A stretch of DNA of 64,000 nucleotides from Lyophyllum atratum (taxonomy: Eukaryota > Basidiomycota > Agaricomycetes > Agaricales > Lyophyllaceae), in assembly GCA_014905825.1 (NCBI GenBank), contig JACGCN010000057.1, positions 1-64,000 on the forward strand, written 5' to 3'. Position 1 is the stretch's first letter; each line of letters opens with the position of its first letter. The notes under the pieces were generated by a model, which saw only the letters and a program-made list of their open reading frames with translations, had not been told where the DNA came from and searched no databases. Both the position numbers and the translations under genes were made by a program. Shown here in pieces: positions 34,901 through 47,938 of this stretch.

Positions 34901-36202
34901 GTTGGGCTATGCTCACCAAAATTGTACGCGAAATACATCCCACCCCTGGTGAACTCTCTAATACATTCCCGCACGATTTTATCTTCGAGCTCCGAATGTC
35001 TCTCTTCTGCTGACTCTGGAGGAGGGGCAGTGGCAGCCAATATGCTGTCCAATACCTCAGCAGGCTCTTCTTTGCCGTCTTGTATAATTTTGTCAAGTGA
35101 CTCTGGGTCCTCTACCGAAGTGGAAGGATCAGGGACAACCGCTGGTTCATCTGCATTCTCACTTGGCGACGATGAGGAAGTACGCTTTGAGAGGCGGCTC
35201 CAAAAGGAGAGTCGCGCTGCCAGAGTTTTCGCGACAGGCGAGTTCGTGACAGAATGTTCCGAGGAAGGGGTCGAGAGGTCTGAACAAGATGACTGCGGTG
35301 AGGACGACATTCCGGGCCGCGAATGAGAGCGGCCATAGAGATCGTGATTGAAAGTAGGGGTAACAGGAGTCATGTATTTGACCTGGTTATCGGGGGAGAA
35401 TTGGACGCGAGGAGGCGAGCGCATTGGCGTTTCGGAGGCGTACTGGGCAACTGACTCTGGATCTTCCATTTCGGGGTCTTGGGGTGCTGATACTGGGTCC
35501 AGGGTAGGGCTTACAAGCATTGAGGGACGTGCGAGTTGTGCATTTCTGGACGCCAATGTATTCAAAGTAACCCTAGCTTTGTCCTCTGTGAGTGGGATGG
35601 CTGTGACGCCCTTGATCCCATATACAGTATGGGAACCGTCAACAACTTGAAGGTAGAAACGGTGAGCTCATGGATCACGGGCTCTGTAATTAACACACCA
35701 TTCCCTACTTCTGTCTTGGAAGTGATAACAAGCAGATGAGAGCCTTAAGGGATGAACATTGATTAATTGGTAAGGGATAGCACTCAGTAAAGATAAAGTA
35801 ATCTGCACCAGAGAATAGTTCCAATGCACCAACGATCCCATACACGATCACGCTCTCGCTCCAATCGATACCTTCTGCATCTGCACCGTCCGCGATCTCC
35901 TCCACCTGCACGGATTTACCCCATGCGACGCGAACGTAGGAGTTGGGCTTCTCTGTCTTGCGATCATGTCCAAGAATATGCTGCCGGATCAGGAGCCCCT
36001 CCTTGGTGACCAATAACGCGAGATGGTCATACGGACATGGGTGGGGGACGGGTGGAACGAGGTATTTGGGCTTGAGACCCACGTTGTGCGTCGGGATGTG
36101 GCCAGGAGCTGACGAGCCAGGTGTTAGATTGGGTTTGAGTCCTGCGAGGGTCTTCGGGAGCGCTGCGAAAGGCTTGGAAGCCTGCACGAACAGACGCTTC
36201 AT
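31902..36202 (-). CDS. SAC-domain phosphoinositide phosphatase (INPP5F/Sac2-like)
   Basis: Probable membrane-associated phosphoinositide phosphatase. Long minus-strand, many-exon gene from [20 protein letters not shown] (36202) to stop at 31902. Order: [20 protein letters not shown] and [14 protein letters not shown] (start of the SAC domain, 35770-36060); a long Ser/Pro-rich insertion with [17 protein letters not shown] (34870-35570); [14 protein letters not shown] (about 34600); [20 protein letters not shown] and [14 protein letters not shown] (34330-34440); the active site [14 protein letters not shown], matching Cys-x5-Arg-Thr (about 33535-33575); [20 protein letters not shown] and [16 protein letters not shown]. 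Then comes an hSac2-like C-terminal domain: [59 protein letters not shown] and [16 protein letters not shown]. The catalytic Cys and Arg are intact. Not all exon borders were resolved. Confidence 0.9.
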
Positions 36203-36552
36203 TGACCCAGCCTACTCTGAGGATGTTGTGAGTAGGGAGGGAATGACGATCGCTGAAGGGAATGAAAGTGTTAGTGGTCGTCGGGCAAGTTATGTAGCGG
36301 AGTTCAGTGATTCGCAGGAGTGACGTCTGACGCCAAGAATCTGATCCAATACATTTATCTCCATCTTCCGACCACCACCACCAAGATTTCATACCATATG
36401 TGCAAAAGAAGTATTTTACCAATAAAAAAGATCCTGTACAAAGTAATTGGCACAAATGGTACAATAGAAGTGTCCAGGAGACCAATCGATAGCGAAACAG
36501 GCAAGTAATCTCGTACATAATCGACAGCTAGACCGGGAATTCAAAGCCACAA
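36203..36552. other. Intergenic, SAC gene promoter and TF 3' region
   Basis: 350 bp; both neighbours are minus strand. Nothing recognised. Confidence 0.5.
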
Positions 36553-39500
36553 CTATGATGAATAGCGGGGCATGTTCTGCTCGCCTTGCGGCGACAGCTG
36601 CATCGGGGGCTGCGTCGAAGAACGTGCCTGCTGATAAGCAGGCATACCATTTTGCTCCATGCCGTTGGAAGTCTGACCGCCGCCACCAGAGAAGCGCGAA
36701 AAGAAGGTATCCCATTGTCCTAAAAGCAGCGGCGTCAAGAGGAGGAGCACAAGGAATGAGGCGAAAAACGCACCCCAGTCAAACATCCCTCCAGGAATAC
36801 CCTCCAGGAACCCATTGTCCGTAATTGCAAACTCCTGCAATGTATTGCCCCCCACAGGCCCATCTAACACGTTCATCAACTGCACGTTCCCTTGCGGCAG
36901 GCCCTGCATATTCATAGCCGGGTTTACGTTCGTATAGCTCCCCTGCCTCCTCCCTATCGGTGTAAAGTTGACCAACGGTGATGTCGGGGAGCTCACACCC
37001 TGTTGTTGTTGTTGATTCACTGTTGAGCGCATCGCAGACGACATCGAAAGGTTACGATGCATCGGTGGGATGGACGACGGTGATGGTGAAGATGCATTGA
37101 TGTCATTCGGAAGGGGCGGGGCAAACGAGGAAGAAGTGGAGAGCAAAGACGCGCGATCACGGTCATTGAGAGCTGCAGCGGCAGAGAGGGAAGAAGACAC
37201 GGCCGGCGCCGGTGTCGTCTCACCTAAGTCAGAACCCGAGTCCGACGAGCTATTGATGATCACCCCCGCTGGGATATCTTTGAAAGTCCCATCCTTCGCG
37301 GTCTGTCCATGTGCGATGAACACGCCGCTGCCTGGCCGTGTCGGGTCCTTCCTGTAGTCGAGTCCCACCGGTGGCTTCACTGTCACTCCACCCGTCGGGT
37401 TAAGAGCAGGCGCCTCCATCGGCAGATGGGGGCCTTGCGTCGCTTCATACAAGAGCGATATGATTTCCGCCGTCTGTTATGATAAATTCCCAAAGGATAG
37501 AATAGATAGTCAGTGTGAGGTTCAACAGGCGTTGTGCAGCCCTTGTTCGAAGAATTGAAACCGGCCTTGCGTCTCGCTGACATGTGGTCAGGCGATATAG
37601 ACCCCTCCCACCGCCGCACGGTGTCCCTGAGCTTGCGTAGCTCTGCTGCAGCGTCTTCGTCCTTTCGTCGCGCCCAAGTATGGTACTACAAGCGGCGTGT
37701 GAGTGGGAACTGTCCAACGAGGAAGTTCCGAGGAGAGCATACCTGAACTAATGCACAAGAGGTCGCTGCGTACGCGACCAACAACCACACATCGTAAATG
37801 TGGTCATTAGCGTCCAACCAATCTATAGACTCCGCCGTTAAAGCTACCAAGTTGCTCCATTGTTCCACAGTTAGCCCAAACTTGAGGTGTGCGGGACATG
37901 TATAGCTAATTCTCATGAAGACGCGCCAGAACATCATGCACACACACGAGTAGAGAAGATGCAGAAGTCCTGGGAGAAGAAGAACACGTGGGCGTGGACA
38001 CTATAATGAGCCTTCTGGGGTTTTAAAGATGGTTGAAACGTACCAGCAGTCCGGGGAGTATCTGGTCCGCGAAATTTGAGGTGTTCTGGAAGGCCTGCCT
38101 TCCAAGTTTCCATATCAGCTAGAAGCGCGTACAGCATGTCGTCCGTAGTGAATGTCAGGCCAGAAGGACTGTGAACGCCGTTAATAACGGATGCGAAGTC
38201 AACGAAGAGCACGGTACCTATAGATGGTCTTTAGGACCCTTCCTAGAATGACACTAAGGCGAACCAGCTCGTCCATGTATAGGTCGTTATGATCGCCTGA
38301 TGAGGGCAAGCGCGCATCACAGTCTTGCACATCGATCATGTACGGGTGCCCGTAAGTAAGACTTGTCCTGGAAACAAAATCAGGCTTGGGAGCAGAAACA
38401 AAAACACCTCAACCAACCATCGGTCACTGATCACACAAGCTCCCCAGAGCCTCCGTCGCATCTCAATATTCTGCTTCACCGACTCTGCCCGGTGCAATCC
38501 AAGGTCTTGGGCCTGTACCGAAATAAACCATTTGACTCACGGAAGTGGAAGCATAGTGCTTACCATGCGAATAGCTGTGCCTAGTCGAACCCAAAGAGCT
38601 GACAGAGCATTCGATACGAATTGCGAATGACAGTCGCCGGTCATGCACAAGATCAGCAGTGCCTGAACGTTGACAATCGACGCCGTGGAGAGGACATCTT
38701 CGGCCTTGATGACATTATTGACCGCATACCGAATTGAGTCAAATATAGCCTGTGGGACCTCCCTGCGAGCGGCCGCCACAAGACACATGGAATACAAGAG
38801 AATGGGTGGAGGGTTGGGTGTCGCCAAAAATTCAGCCTTGGTGACGATCGGAAGTATCGGCGCCACGTCCGTGAAGTACGCGTTCACCAGCTGCTCAATG
38901 ACATCCCGTTCTATGCGGAGGTCCACCGGCTTCGTGTGCGCGAGCTGCGCTTCATCCGAAGCAGGCTTTTGCACGGTGATGAGACCGTCTCCTGAATTGC
39001 TCACTTCGAAAGTGTGGTTGTACCGCAGATCATAGTTTTCGTAAATGCGGGACGAGATGGTGGCTTGAGAATGCAGAAGGTGGGCAGTGGAGGTCGGACC
39101 TAAACCGTCATATAAAACTGAACACAACCGACGAGACGAACCATGGCAGGCGGGGCTGGGGAAGGACATAGCACATACCGAATACACTCGTGTTAGAGTC
39201 AAGTTGGGGAGACGAGATAGCTTTGCTAGGCTCTGCTCGTTCCTTCTCGCTGGACTCTTCCTCGAGCTTTTTCTTTTTGAAGCGGGTCTCTGTGATGGGG
39301 AGGAAAAATGTACACTCGAAACCGTACTGCTTGCAATGCTGGCAGGTGGGGGGTTCCTGCGCATGGCATGTAAGACACGCGCATGTGAAGAACGAACGGC
39401 CTACATACTGCGTCTGGAAGGATATCACATCGAATTTTACGGCTGCGACATGAGTCACACGCCCGTTGCTAGAAGCTTGAGATAAAAAATTGTATCGACT

Positions 39501-40202
39501 CGTAAATGAAGCTGCACATACAGTTTTTGTGCGCTTCTTCAGGTCTACCAAATTTTGAGCGTGCTGCTGTTGCTGCTGGGACGTTAGCCGGTTGTCACTA
39601 CCAGAAGCACCCTCATCGTCGGACTTGTCGCCTTTGCGGCCCTCGCTGGTTGACTTTCGTTTCCTCTTACCCCCCGGCGCGGCGGATGAGATTTGTGGGG
39701 ACGCAGCACTGTGTGGCGTGTCAGGCGCGGCACTCGCCCGCGGCGCCTGTGGGTACATCATCATTGGCCCGGGATACTGGTATGAAGGATAGTAGTGCAT
39801 CGGGTAGGCATACTGATGGTGAGGCGGGGGCGGGCCTGGAAGAGGCTGACCGCTGGATCCCGGGGATCCCTGGGACGCGTAGTGCTGCTGCGGATGGTAG
39901 GGGGACCCGTAAGGGGGATTCATGATATGATACGGAGGGGGCGGGGGAGGGAAAGGGAGGAGATGACCCCTTGGGGGATATGGTTGTGCTAATACGCATT
40001 AATGTGTGATGAATACGGAGGACGACTGGGACTTACGGGTGGAGGGGGTGGAGTCCTGTTTTTGAGGTAGTTTCCTTTGCCGGGGTTTCCTGGTGGGCGG
40101 CTTGTCAGTTGTGGTCGGCTTTGGGGTCGGCGGGAGCGGCTGTTGCGGCAACGGCTGCGACGACGGAATGGCACTGCTTGGTTCGCCGGGAGGAGTTGCC
40201 AT
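36553..40202 (-). CDS. Zn2Cys6 transcription factor with fungal-specific TF domain
   Basis: Nuclear regulator. Start MATPPGEPSSAIPSSQPLPQ at 40202; Pro/Gln/Tyr-rich N-terminus; NLS-like GGKRKRKS; then the binuclear cluster ACDSCRSRKIRCD ... TCQHCKQYGFEC with six Cys spaced C-x2-C-x6-C-x10-C-x2-C-x6-C, assembled over introns near 39370-39520. The middle region is the fungal-specific TF domain: DLRIERDVIEQLVNAYFTDV, APILPIVTKAEFLA, LYSMCLVAAARREVP and LSALWVRLGTAIRM, then exons with LTFTTDDMLYALLADMETWK, RISYTCPAHLKFGLT and VWLLVAYAATSCALVQ. The low-complexity C-terminus includes QQQQQ and ends MPRYSS. A 54-bp in-frame intron (36720-36773) joins GMFDWG to QWDTFFSRF; reading through it creates a false membrane helix. 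Targets unknown; xylanase-regulator-like architecture is only a loose resemblance. Confidence 0.9.
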
Positions 40203-43200
40203 TTTGCAATCGGGAATCCTCCGGTGTTATAACTTGATTTTTTTTTCTTCTTGTGGATGTTTCGCTGCGCCGCTCGCCAAATCCAGACTTTGGTCCTACC
40301 ACACCCGCAGATCTGCTTAGCTAAAATCTCGCCCTTGTTCCCGTTTCGACGCGTCTAATCCGTCCCTGGAAGCTGCACCTGCACCCCATCCTATGTCAGT
40401 GGTTCCCCATCCTTGCAAAACATGAAATCTGCCCACCTTGACGAACCCTTGAGAGTCGTGGAATCGTTGCCGACCGTGGAACCATCTCCAAGCCGAATAT
40501 TATTATTGTATCTCCGCTTCAAACTCAGTCCTTCGAAACCAGCGAAACCGACGATGATCTCACACAACATTCCAGATCGGGCTTTGACGACAATCCCAAT
40601 CGCCCGCCCTCCTCGTATTCGCTTCCACCCACATTTCCTTCGAAGGACACAATTGTCAGGAACACCGCCAAAACATGAAAACCTCCTTACCCTGGCATTT
40701 GAAACCCCTTGTCAGACAAGTTCGAGACTGGTCAGACGCAGTGTCGTGTGGGCGCAGATAAGATCACACATGCGTCACAGGAACCATACCAATCAGTACA
40801 TGTTACATGCATTCATTTTTCAAATGCGAACCGGCGGCATATCGATGAGCCTCAGGCACCCACCTGACCGCATTTATTCAGTGATCGGCCTCTTCCACGC
40901 ACGACTACTATCTTTGGCCTTTCCCCGGGAACATTCCCCGACAATCCGAGGTTCTCAAGTCGCAGATAAAACTTCGAGGTCTCACCAAGCTATCCAGATC
41001 ACCGCAGAGCGTCTCACACCCTCATGATTGTGGAGCTGCCTGTCTGATCAAATTATGAATTGAATTCTTTCTGAAACTACTAGCCAATGACATCGTACGG
41101 AATCTTGATCCTTGATATTTTTGGGGTGATTCCGACGTTCGTCGACATCCGGGATCCTTCCAATCAACCCACATCCCGCATTAAAATCTTGTCCATTTTG
41201 CCATTGGCTGCTGTGGCTGACAGACCTAGACCGGGGCGTCGCTGCTCCGACGCACAGCTGTCCTTTTCCCTGCCAATGGGATAATCCATGCCATGCATGT
41301 TGCTACTGGTGGTAATTGACCGCTATTATGACCTATACTTGTGTGACTCCCTATGACTCTGGTGGCCTATTCGGTGTTTCGAAATCTACATGGAGAAGTC
41401 TTTTTTTTGACTCTCGGACCTATCATGGACATTCCCCATGTTGATCATTACAATGTCTCGCGGTCGTCTGTGCCCGAGCTACGAATATGAATACTCCATC
41501 CCCCTGGCCCCGTAAAATTGCCGCCACACTTCCTTCATCAAGGTTCGACGCGGCTCAACTATTCATGCAGCGCGCATCACAGCTTTTGCATTCTCAATCT
41601 TTCAGGGCCGCGAAGTAAGGTTTGTTCTGGCGGTAATCAACATCCGTGACCGTGGGCTATCATTAGTCTCTACTCACCAGGCTTCCCAATTTGCCTGTAC
41701 AGTCACTCTGCTGCGGCCCATGGACTTCATATAAAGACTCGGAGGGGGCTTCCCGACAATCCATGACCTTCTTGCTCCTGGAGATAAAATATCCAAGTAC
41801 TGTAACCTCTGCCACTTCCCGCCTAACAAGGACATCACTCGGAGAAGCAACCGCTCTTACCAAGCTCTTACATACGCTCTTTTACGAGTCCTACCCACAG
41901 CGTCACCAGCTGTCCAATGACGACTCGCAGAAGGCAGACCAATCAAGGAGTCCACTTCGTGTGCTTGTGCTCGTGCTTGTGCCTTGCTGCGCCCCTAGAC
42001 TGTGAGCCCGGGCACGTCACAGGCCGACTTTCTGACCTGAACGTATAAGCCCGTCATTGCTGTCAATCTGATGTCAAAAAGGTACCTTCGGGTTGGCAAT
42101 GACATGAGGAACGCGCCAAGGGGGGCCAAGGTGTAAGGCGCGCGATGTACGGCAGTTATGAAGAAGTATTAGGCAAGTTCGAAGACATACTGGCGAAGCT
42201 CGAGCACGAGGGTGCCACTAGTTCTCGGTGGTGATCTTTATCAGCTCCGCTCTCGGGGCGGAATCTACGTTGAATGTTGTCCGGAATCCGGAACGCACAC
42301 ACACAGAATTCAAAGCACACACACAGAATCAAAGGAACCTTGAACCTTGAAGGCAATATCACACCGGTTTCTGACTTCTTACACAACCCTTTTACCACTT
42401 CGACTGATATGGCCGAGGTTGCCTGCCCGAAGGAAAGATTGAATATTTTATTCTGTGTGGGTGGATCGTCATTCAATCATATGAACACCCCTTGTTCCCT
42501 CTCTTGCAGCAGCCCCTCGTCATGAATAGTGGGCCAAGTGGTGTAATATGCAATCCCTTGCGATGGTGGAAAATCCAAAACAGTTGAGTCCTAAATTCCA
42601 GGTACCATCTATGCGCTGCGTCTCTCTCTCTTCCAAATCTCACCTGCTGCTTTGGCCCTCGACTATAGAATAGTCCGAGTAAGCAACAGCTATTTACTTT
42701 GAGTCCGCCATATCGTGTGCGTTTTCCTGCCCTGGGCAAGAAACATACATCCGCTGGACATCTTCTACCTGTGGAATCTGAATCCGCCTTCCCTTCGGGG
42801 CATTCTTGCCGGGTGGCTCACGTGTTCGGTGGGGTACCAGCGACGAGTCCAACCAGACCAGAACACGGCCAACGGCGAAGTCATAGTGGAAGTCTTACAA
42901 GCGCATCGAGACTCGGTTTTCTACTCCCGCGGCGGCCATAAATTCGCTTCAAGCTCCGGGGAGGCGCTGTACATCTCTGACCGCTCCAATCAATCCTATG
43001 GAATCGACCATGAAAGCAATTGGGCATGCGATTTTTGCTGTCGCATTTTCAACAGCCGGGCAGCCTGTCTCTTGCAGCTCTAGTGATACCACCTCTGTGG
43101 CAGCCGCTGACGGTATGGCCAAGCGTTATAATTACAGTAAGTGCGTCCGGAATTACGTCTCTGGCGTCTTCACCTAGTAGGAAGTACTTTGTTTATACCA

Positions 43201-44092
43201 GTATGACCATTGGTGTATATAAATTGCGCTGCTGGAAGGACAATACGACCATAAATTCGGACGCAGACTGGCAGGTACTAGACCACGACATACTAGGCAG
43301 GGAGAAGGTGTCGCCCAGAATCAAGGATCTCCAATTCGGTGTCATCATCTAATTGGGATGGCAGGACTATTTACGCCACAGTTTGATTTATTGTACGCGA
43401 TCTCCGAGTCCCCGGACGGGACGCCTGGTTCACACATGATAAGTTTCGAGTGTAAGCCGGAGAGTTTGAGCAGAAGTGGCATACGAGAGGCACTCGGGGA
43501 GACGCTCTGTTATTTGGAAGAGATTGGATGTCGGTAGATCCTGAGGTTAAGGGCGGTCGCGCTGAAGGGACTATATGACTTGAACTCGAGGTGCACTAAA
43601 ACGCTGAGGGGGGCTTAGTTATTGACCATCACAACATCAGCGGTGGACCATAAAAATGGCTCCGTCGCTATTTGAGACACTGATGATAGCAGTAAGCTCT
43701 GATTAAGAGCAAGCCTTACGGCGCTATATCTGTATACGTAGTTGCAATTATTCCTCGGATGGCGATATATATGCAGGGTATACTCTATGATATCGATATA
43801 AAGGAAAGATGGGTAGATTGATGGATGAATTGCAAGGAAAGGAACGTGTGATGCGTTGAATAAACGTCGAGACAACTAAAGCTCGTTAGGTTATAAGAGG
43901 CCGGAGAACGAAGAGGGAGGGCGACTGTGAGACTCTATGAGGGGGATGATGGAGCATATAAGGATATGTCAAAAAAGAAGAAGAAGAATGAAAAGCCCAA
44001 GAAGAATGAAAGCAAGCCAATGAAAGAAACGATCAAACTTAAAAGCACCTGCCTCCCAACACCCATCCAAACCCCACACCGCACCAACCCCC
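40203..44092. other. About 3.9-kb gene-poor region upstream of the Zn2Cys6 factor
   Basis: No family recognised on either strand. The longest frame, 40422-41027 plus (202 codons, opening MKSAHLDEPLRVVESLP), begins 219 bp from the divergent TF start but has no motif. Small repeats: ACACACACAGAAT twice about 42298-42330. Likely TF regulatory DNA, a noncoding transcript, or an eroded region. Confidence 0.45.
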
Positions 44093-46251
44093 TCAATCAT
44101 CCCTATCCCTCTCCCCACCCCCACTCCCCGCCCCCCGCATCCCCGGATTCACCTCCCGCGCATCCTGCGTCGCCACCGCCCTCGGATCAAGCCACGAGAA
44201 GCCCTTCGGGCGACAAAGCACCGCCGCAAAGTTCCTGCTACTCGTGCCATGCGAGAATGGGTTGGGCGGCTTGGAGGCTCCCGGGATGGCCATTGACTTG
44301 TGGGCTTGGTTTCGGATCTACAAGCGGAGAGACGGGGGATGAGTAACGGTGAGGGCCTAGAAAATATACGAAAAAGATGGAGGAAGGAGGACGCACCATT
44401 TCGATGGTTGTAACATTCAACACTGACAACCTCATATGATACGCCAACAGCGCGCCCACGGGCCAAATCACCGCAATGCTCAGACAGAACGCAACGGCGC
44501 TACCGACGCCTCTGCGGTCGGACAGTGCATGATGGAAGTTGCGGTGCTCGCCTGAGGCTGCGGGGAGGGTGGTGAGGAGCCAGAGGTGCAGGGCGGATGT
44601 TATTATTATTAGGATGAGGGTGCTTGTCTGTAACAGATCAAGTATATTAGATGGGCTGAGGAAAGCGGTAGGACAGGCTTACGGCAGCGCAAAGGAGGGC
44701 GAAGAAGGTAGTGTAGTTCCGTCTGCCTATGCAGTTGTTTACCCATTGGCAATGGTGGTCGCACCCGTCTACGCAGTTGTCGCACTACACGATCACGATC
44801 GTAATTAAACCTAAAGCTACACGAAAAAGTAAGAAAGCAGCGCACCATTTTGCAATGACTCGACCGCGGGGGGCGATACGTTTTGCACGTCGGGCAATAT
44901 TTGACTCTTACGCTAAAAATACGTATGAACAAACCTAAATCAAGAAGAAACAATAAAACAACACTCACACATCCTGCCTCACCCTCAAATCCCTCGGCAT
45001 CGGTGCCTTCACTCCCCCATCCGATGGGCTCGTCGCCGGATACGGCGGGTCAGGATCCAGCCCCCTCGGTAAAATTCCCGGATCCGTGGTTGCAGTCGTT
45101 AACATCGTGCTCACCACCACGGCCGCCAGATACGCCCCAATAATCACGATAGCCTTCCCACCAGCGGAGTGGTTCCACCAGAAGACGCAGGTGGTGCTGA
45201 ACCACAGGCCTGCGAGGCCGAAGAGGAGGCCGAGGGAGGCGAGGAAGGCGTAGGGGGTATCGCCGCCGGTGAGGAGGCGGCCAGAGAGAAGGAAGCGGTT
45301 GCGGGAGGGGTGGAGGGCGTATTTGCGGAGGGGCTTGGAGGAGTTGGGTTTGAGGATGGGGGTGTGGGAGAGGTGGGCGTTGGTGGGTGTGGGTGTTGGG
45401 GCGGTCGCAATGAAAGAGGGAGGCGGGGTAGGTGTGGAGGGCGCGGGTGAGGTTGAGGAGGAGTGTGAGGGGGCGGGAGAGTGGGAGCGGGAGGAGGGTG
45501 CGGCGTTGCCCTTATGGAAGCGCATGGGAGAGGGGGAGGAGGGGTCTTGGGGGGTCTTGGTCGGGGTGACGGGGCGCTCTGCGCGCTCCTCGTCGAAGGC
45601 AGCGCTGTTACGGTTACGTATGGAGTCGAAGCTCAGGCGGTTGGGAAAGGAGAGGCCAAAGACTCGGTCGAGGCTAGTGCGCACGCGGCCGACGGGTGAT
45701 TTCTTCGGAGACGAAAGCGGGGAGACGGGAATGGTGGTCACGACAGAGGGCCTGCGTACATGGCTGGAGCCGCCGATGGGGAGGAGTGGCTCTCGACTGT
45801 GCTTGATGCGCTTTAGACTGGTCATCTGGGTGCTTTGCGGGTCCTCGGTCGTGTCTGTGGGAGGGTCCTGGTCATCAATGGAACTGTGTGCAAGAGAATG
45901 TCGTTTCTGCTCCTGCAAGGCAGAGGGGTTGAGGGGAGAAAGAGGGTAGTGGTCGGCGTCGGGTTCGGTCTGGGGTGTGTATTGCTGCTGCATCGGGCGT
46001 GCAGGGCGAAAAAAGGACGACGAGGGTTGGATACCGCCAGCGTGGGTTGAACTGGATAGCATCTGTGGTGAATGAAGTGAGTGTAGCGGGAAATGGGCGG
46101 ACGTGGGCGACGTTGAGGCTGCTGGCAGGCGAGCCGACGTCGCCTGCTGGATCGAAAATAGGTTCGACGTAGTGCTCGCAGCGCTGAGAGAGGCGGGCAG
46201 TGGCAACGAGCCCCTGGAGTTGCGGAAATCGCGCTTCGTCGGCGAGCTCAT
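44093..46251 (-). CDS. Palmitoyltransferase, DHHC family
   Basis: Integral membrane S-acyltransferase (Erf2-like), probably of the ER or Golgi. Start taken at [20 protein letters not shown] (46251); the frame is open to another ATG at 46344. A very long Ser/Pro-rich cytosolic N-terminus (about 300 residues) is followed by [20 protein letters not shown], two membrane helices ([37 protein letters not shown]), [14 protein letters not shown] (the TTxE/DPG region), then the cysteine-rich domain [20 protein letters not shown] and [20 protein letters not shown] with the catalytic DHHC (about 44700-44800). Two more helices follow ([30 protein letters not shown]), and [17 protein letters not shown] leads to a C-terminal tail ending at 44093. 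Domain order and the intact Cys fit an active enzyme. Confidence 0.93.
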
Positions 46252-46680
46252 CGTTGCAGCTGGGCCAGGCGGTGAGCAGAAATCCGAACTGATGATGGAA
46301 AGATGGCACCCTTCCACGTGCGTCGCAATCAGCCCACCTTTCACTTGTTCTCTCCTCGGCTAGCGTACTAATAGTATTCTAGCAGATTGAATAAAAGCGC
46401 TAGCCTTAGTCTCTTAGAACGGCTACGTCGTGGTCAAAGACTGTCAATGTCATTGACGATAAAACACTCCTATCGATAGCGTTGTAGGAGGCGTCTATCC
46501 TCAGGCCTCAGGTGTACAGACTGCTGCCTATTCTGATCATACAGCATGTCATGTAGACGCCTTGCAATGAGCAGTTGACGAAACGGGGATGATGGCGTGA
46601 CTTGGGGTGGATGAAATGCCGAGCGCGCCGATTTGTTTCATACGCGCCAACAATGCGAGCGTCGTCTGCGCCTCCTAACC
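46252..46680. other. Divergent promoter of palmitoyltransferase and PPAT
   Basis: 429 bp between two divergent start codons (or 336 bp if the palmitoyltransferase starts at 46344). No element identified with confidence. Confidence 0.5.
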
Positions 46681-47938
46681 ATGTACAATCCCAAACGCAC
46701 GCCGTCGCCGTTTCCCTCATCCGACACTGCTGAGCGCGCCCTCCTCCTCGCCACCATCCCCTCCCTCGAACTCCCCTACTTTCTCGCACCCATCATCGCC
46801 ACCGCCGCCACCACAGTCCGCGACCACCTCACCATCGTCCTCTTCTCCCGTCTCTTTAACGACCCATGCTCCTCCTCTAACGCAGGCTTCCGCGGTATAT
46901 CCCGCACGGACCACTTCGACGATGTTCTCCATCTCCTAACCTACGTCTACGTACAAGCCACGAGCGTCGCCCAGTCTCTGGACAAAGTCCTCATGGAGAT
47001 CGACGTCCTCCTCCTCGGCATCGATCACGACGTACCCTGCGACCTCGGTAAAGGCATCAACGTCCTGTTCCGCGTCGCCGGTGGTACGCCCCTCCCACTC
47101 TACACCCTAGCACCCCATAACTAACTCCGAGCCCATGCAGATGCGATCGCGATACCCCTCCCCGCCTCCATCACATCCGTGCGCCAGTCCTTCCTCCCCG
47201 CAGCGGACTACGACCCCGCGGAGGCCTCCGCATCCCCGTCCACCCCCCTCTCACCCTCTGCTCTCCACGGTGCCTCTGGCAAGCCCCCACGGCTCCCGGT
47301 CGTTGCACTAGGCGGCACGTTTGACCACCTCCATGCGGGGCACAAGATCCTCCTTAGCATGGGCGCGTGGATCGCATCCCAAAAGATCATCGTCGGCGTC
47401 ACTGGTTCGCCCCCCTTCACATCTTGCGGTGTAGTGTATGACCTCTGACATTCATATGCACATAGACGACGTTCTCCTAATGAAAAAGAGTAACCGGGAA
47501 ATGCTCCAGCCCATCTCTGAACGCATCGCGTGTGTCCGCGCGTTCCTTACACGCTTCCGGCCGGGCATTGAGTACGAAATCGTCCCTATCCAGGATGTGT
47601 ATGGACCGACGGGGTGGGATCCGAACGTACAGGGGCTTGTGGTCAGTAGGGAGACTATGAATGGAGCTGAAGCTAGTAAGTGCTCGTGTCCCTTCCTGCA
47701 CCTCCCTTACTATTTTGTAACTTGCTCATGCATAAATACAGTCGCAGCCGAGCGCATCGCCAAATCTCTCCCGCCGCTACAGATCTTCGTCATCGACGTC
47801 ATAAGCCCAGACTGCCCGCGCATCGACCATGAAGATATGGATTTCCTCCGTAGCACTAAGATGAGCAGCACGTTTATTCGCGAATGGCTCGCGAATAGGG
47901 AGGATGAGAAGGCGAAGGTGAAGGTGAAGGCGGAATAG
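46681..47938 (+). CDS. CAB4: Pantetheine-phosphate adenylyltransferase (PPAT), CoA synthesis
   Basis: Converts 4'-phosphopantetheine and ATP to dephospho-CoA, the penultimate CoA step. Starts MYNPKRTPSPFPSSDTAERA at 46681; in-phase introns near 47080, 47420 and 47680; stop at 47936-47938. A eukaryotic N-terminal extension (about 170 residues, with VYVQATSVAQSLDKVL and LLLGIDHDVPCDLGKGINVL) precedes the nucleotidyltransferase domain. That domain has LPVVALGGTFDHLHAGHKIL, containing the HxGH signature, then ILLSMGAWIASQKIIVGVT, DVLLMKKSNREMLQPISERI, ACVRAFLTRFRPGIEYEIVP, IQDVYGPTGWDP and GLVVSRET, closing with MDFLRSTKMSSTFIREWL, which carries the ISSTxxR-type second motif. Layout matches fungal Cab4 (monofunctional, no DPCK domain). 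Symbol by family, not by tested orthology. Confidence 0.92.

Noticed and set aside
36553..36830. Membrane anchor at the C-terminus of the Zn2Cys6 factor
   Set aside because: The hydrophobic run is an in-frame GT-AG intron (36720-36773).
45169..45949. Plus-strand frames (up to 226 aa) opposite the DHHC gene
   Set aside because: Gly/Arg/Val-rich antisense of a Pro/Ser/Thr-rich coding exon; no motif.
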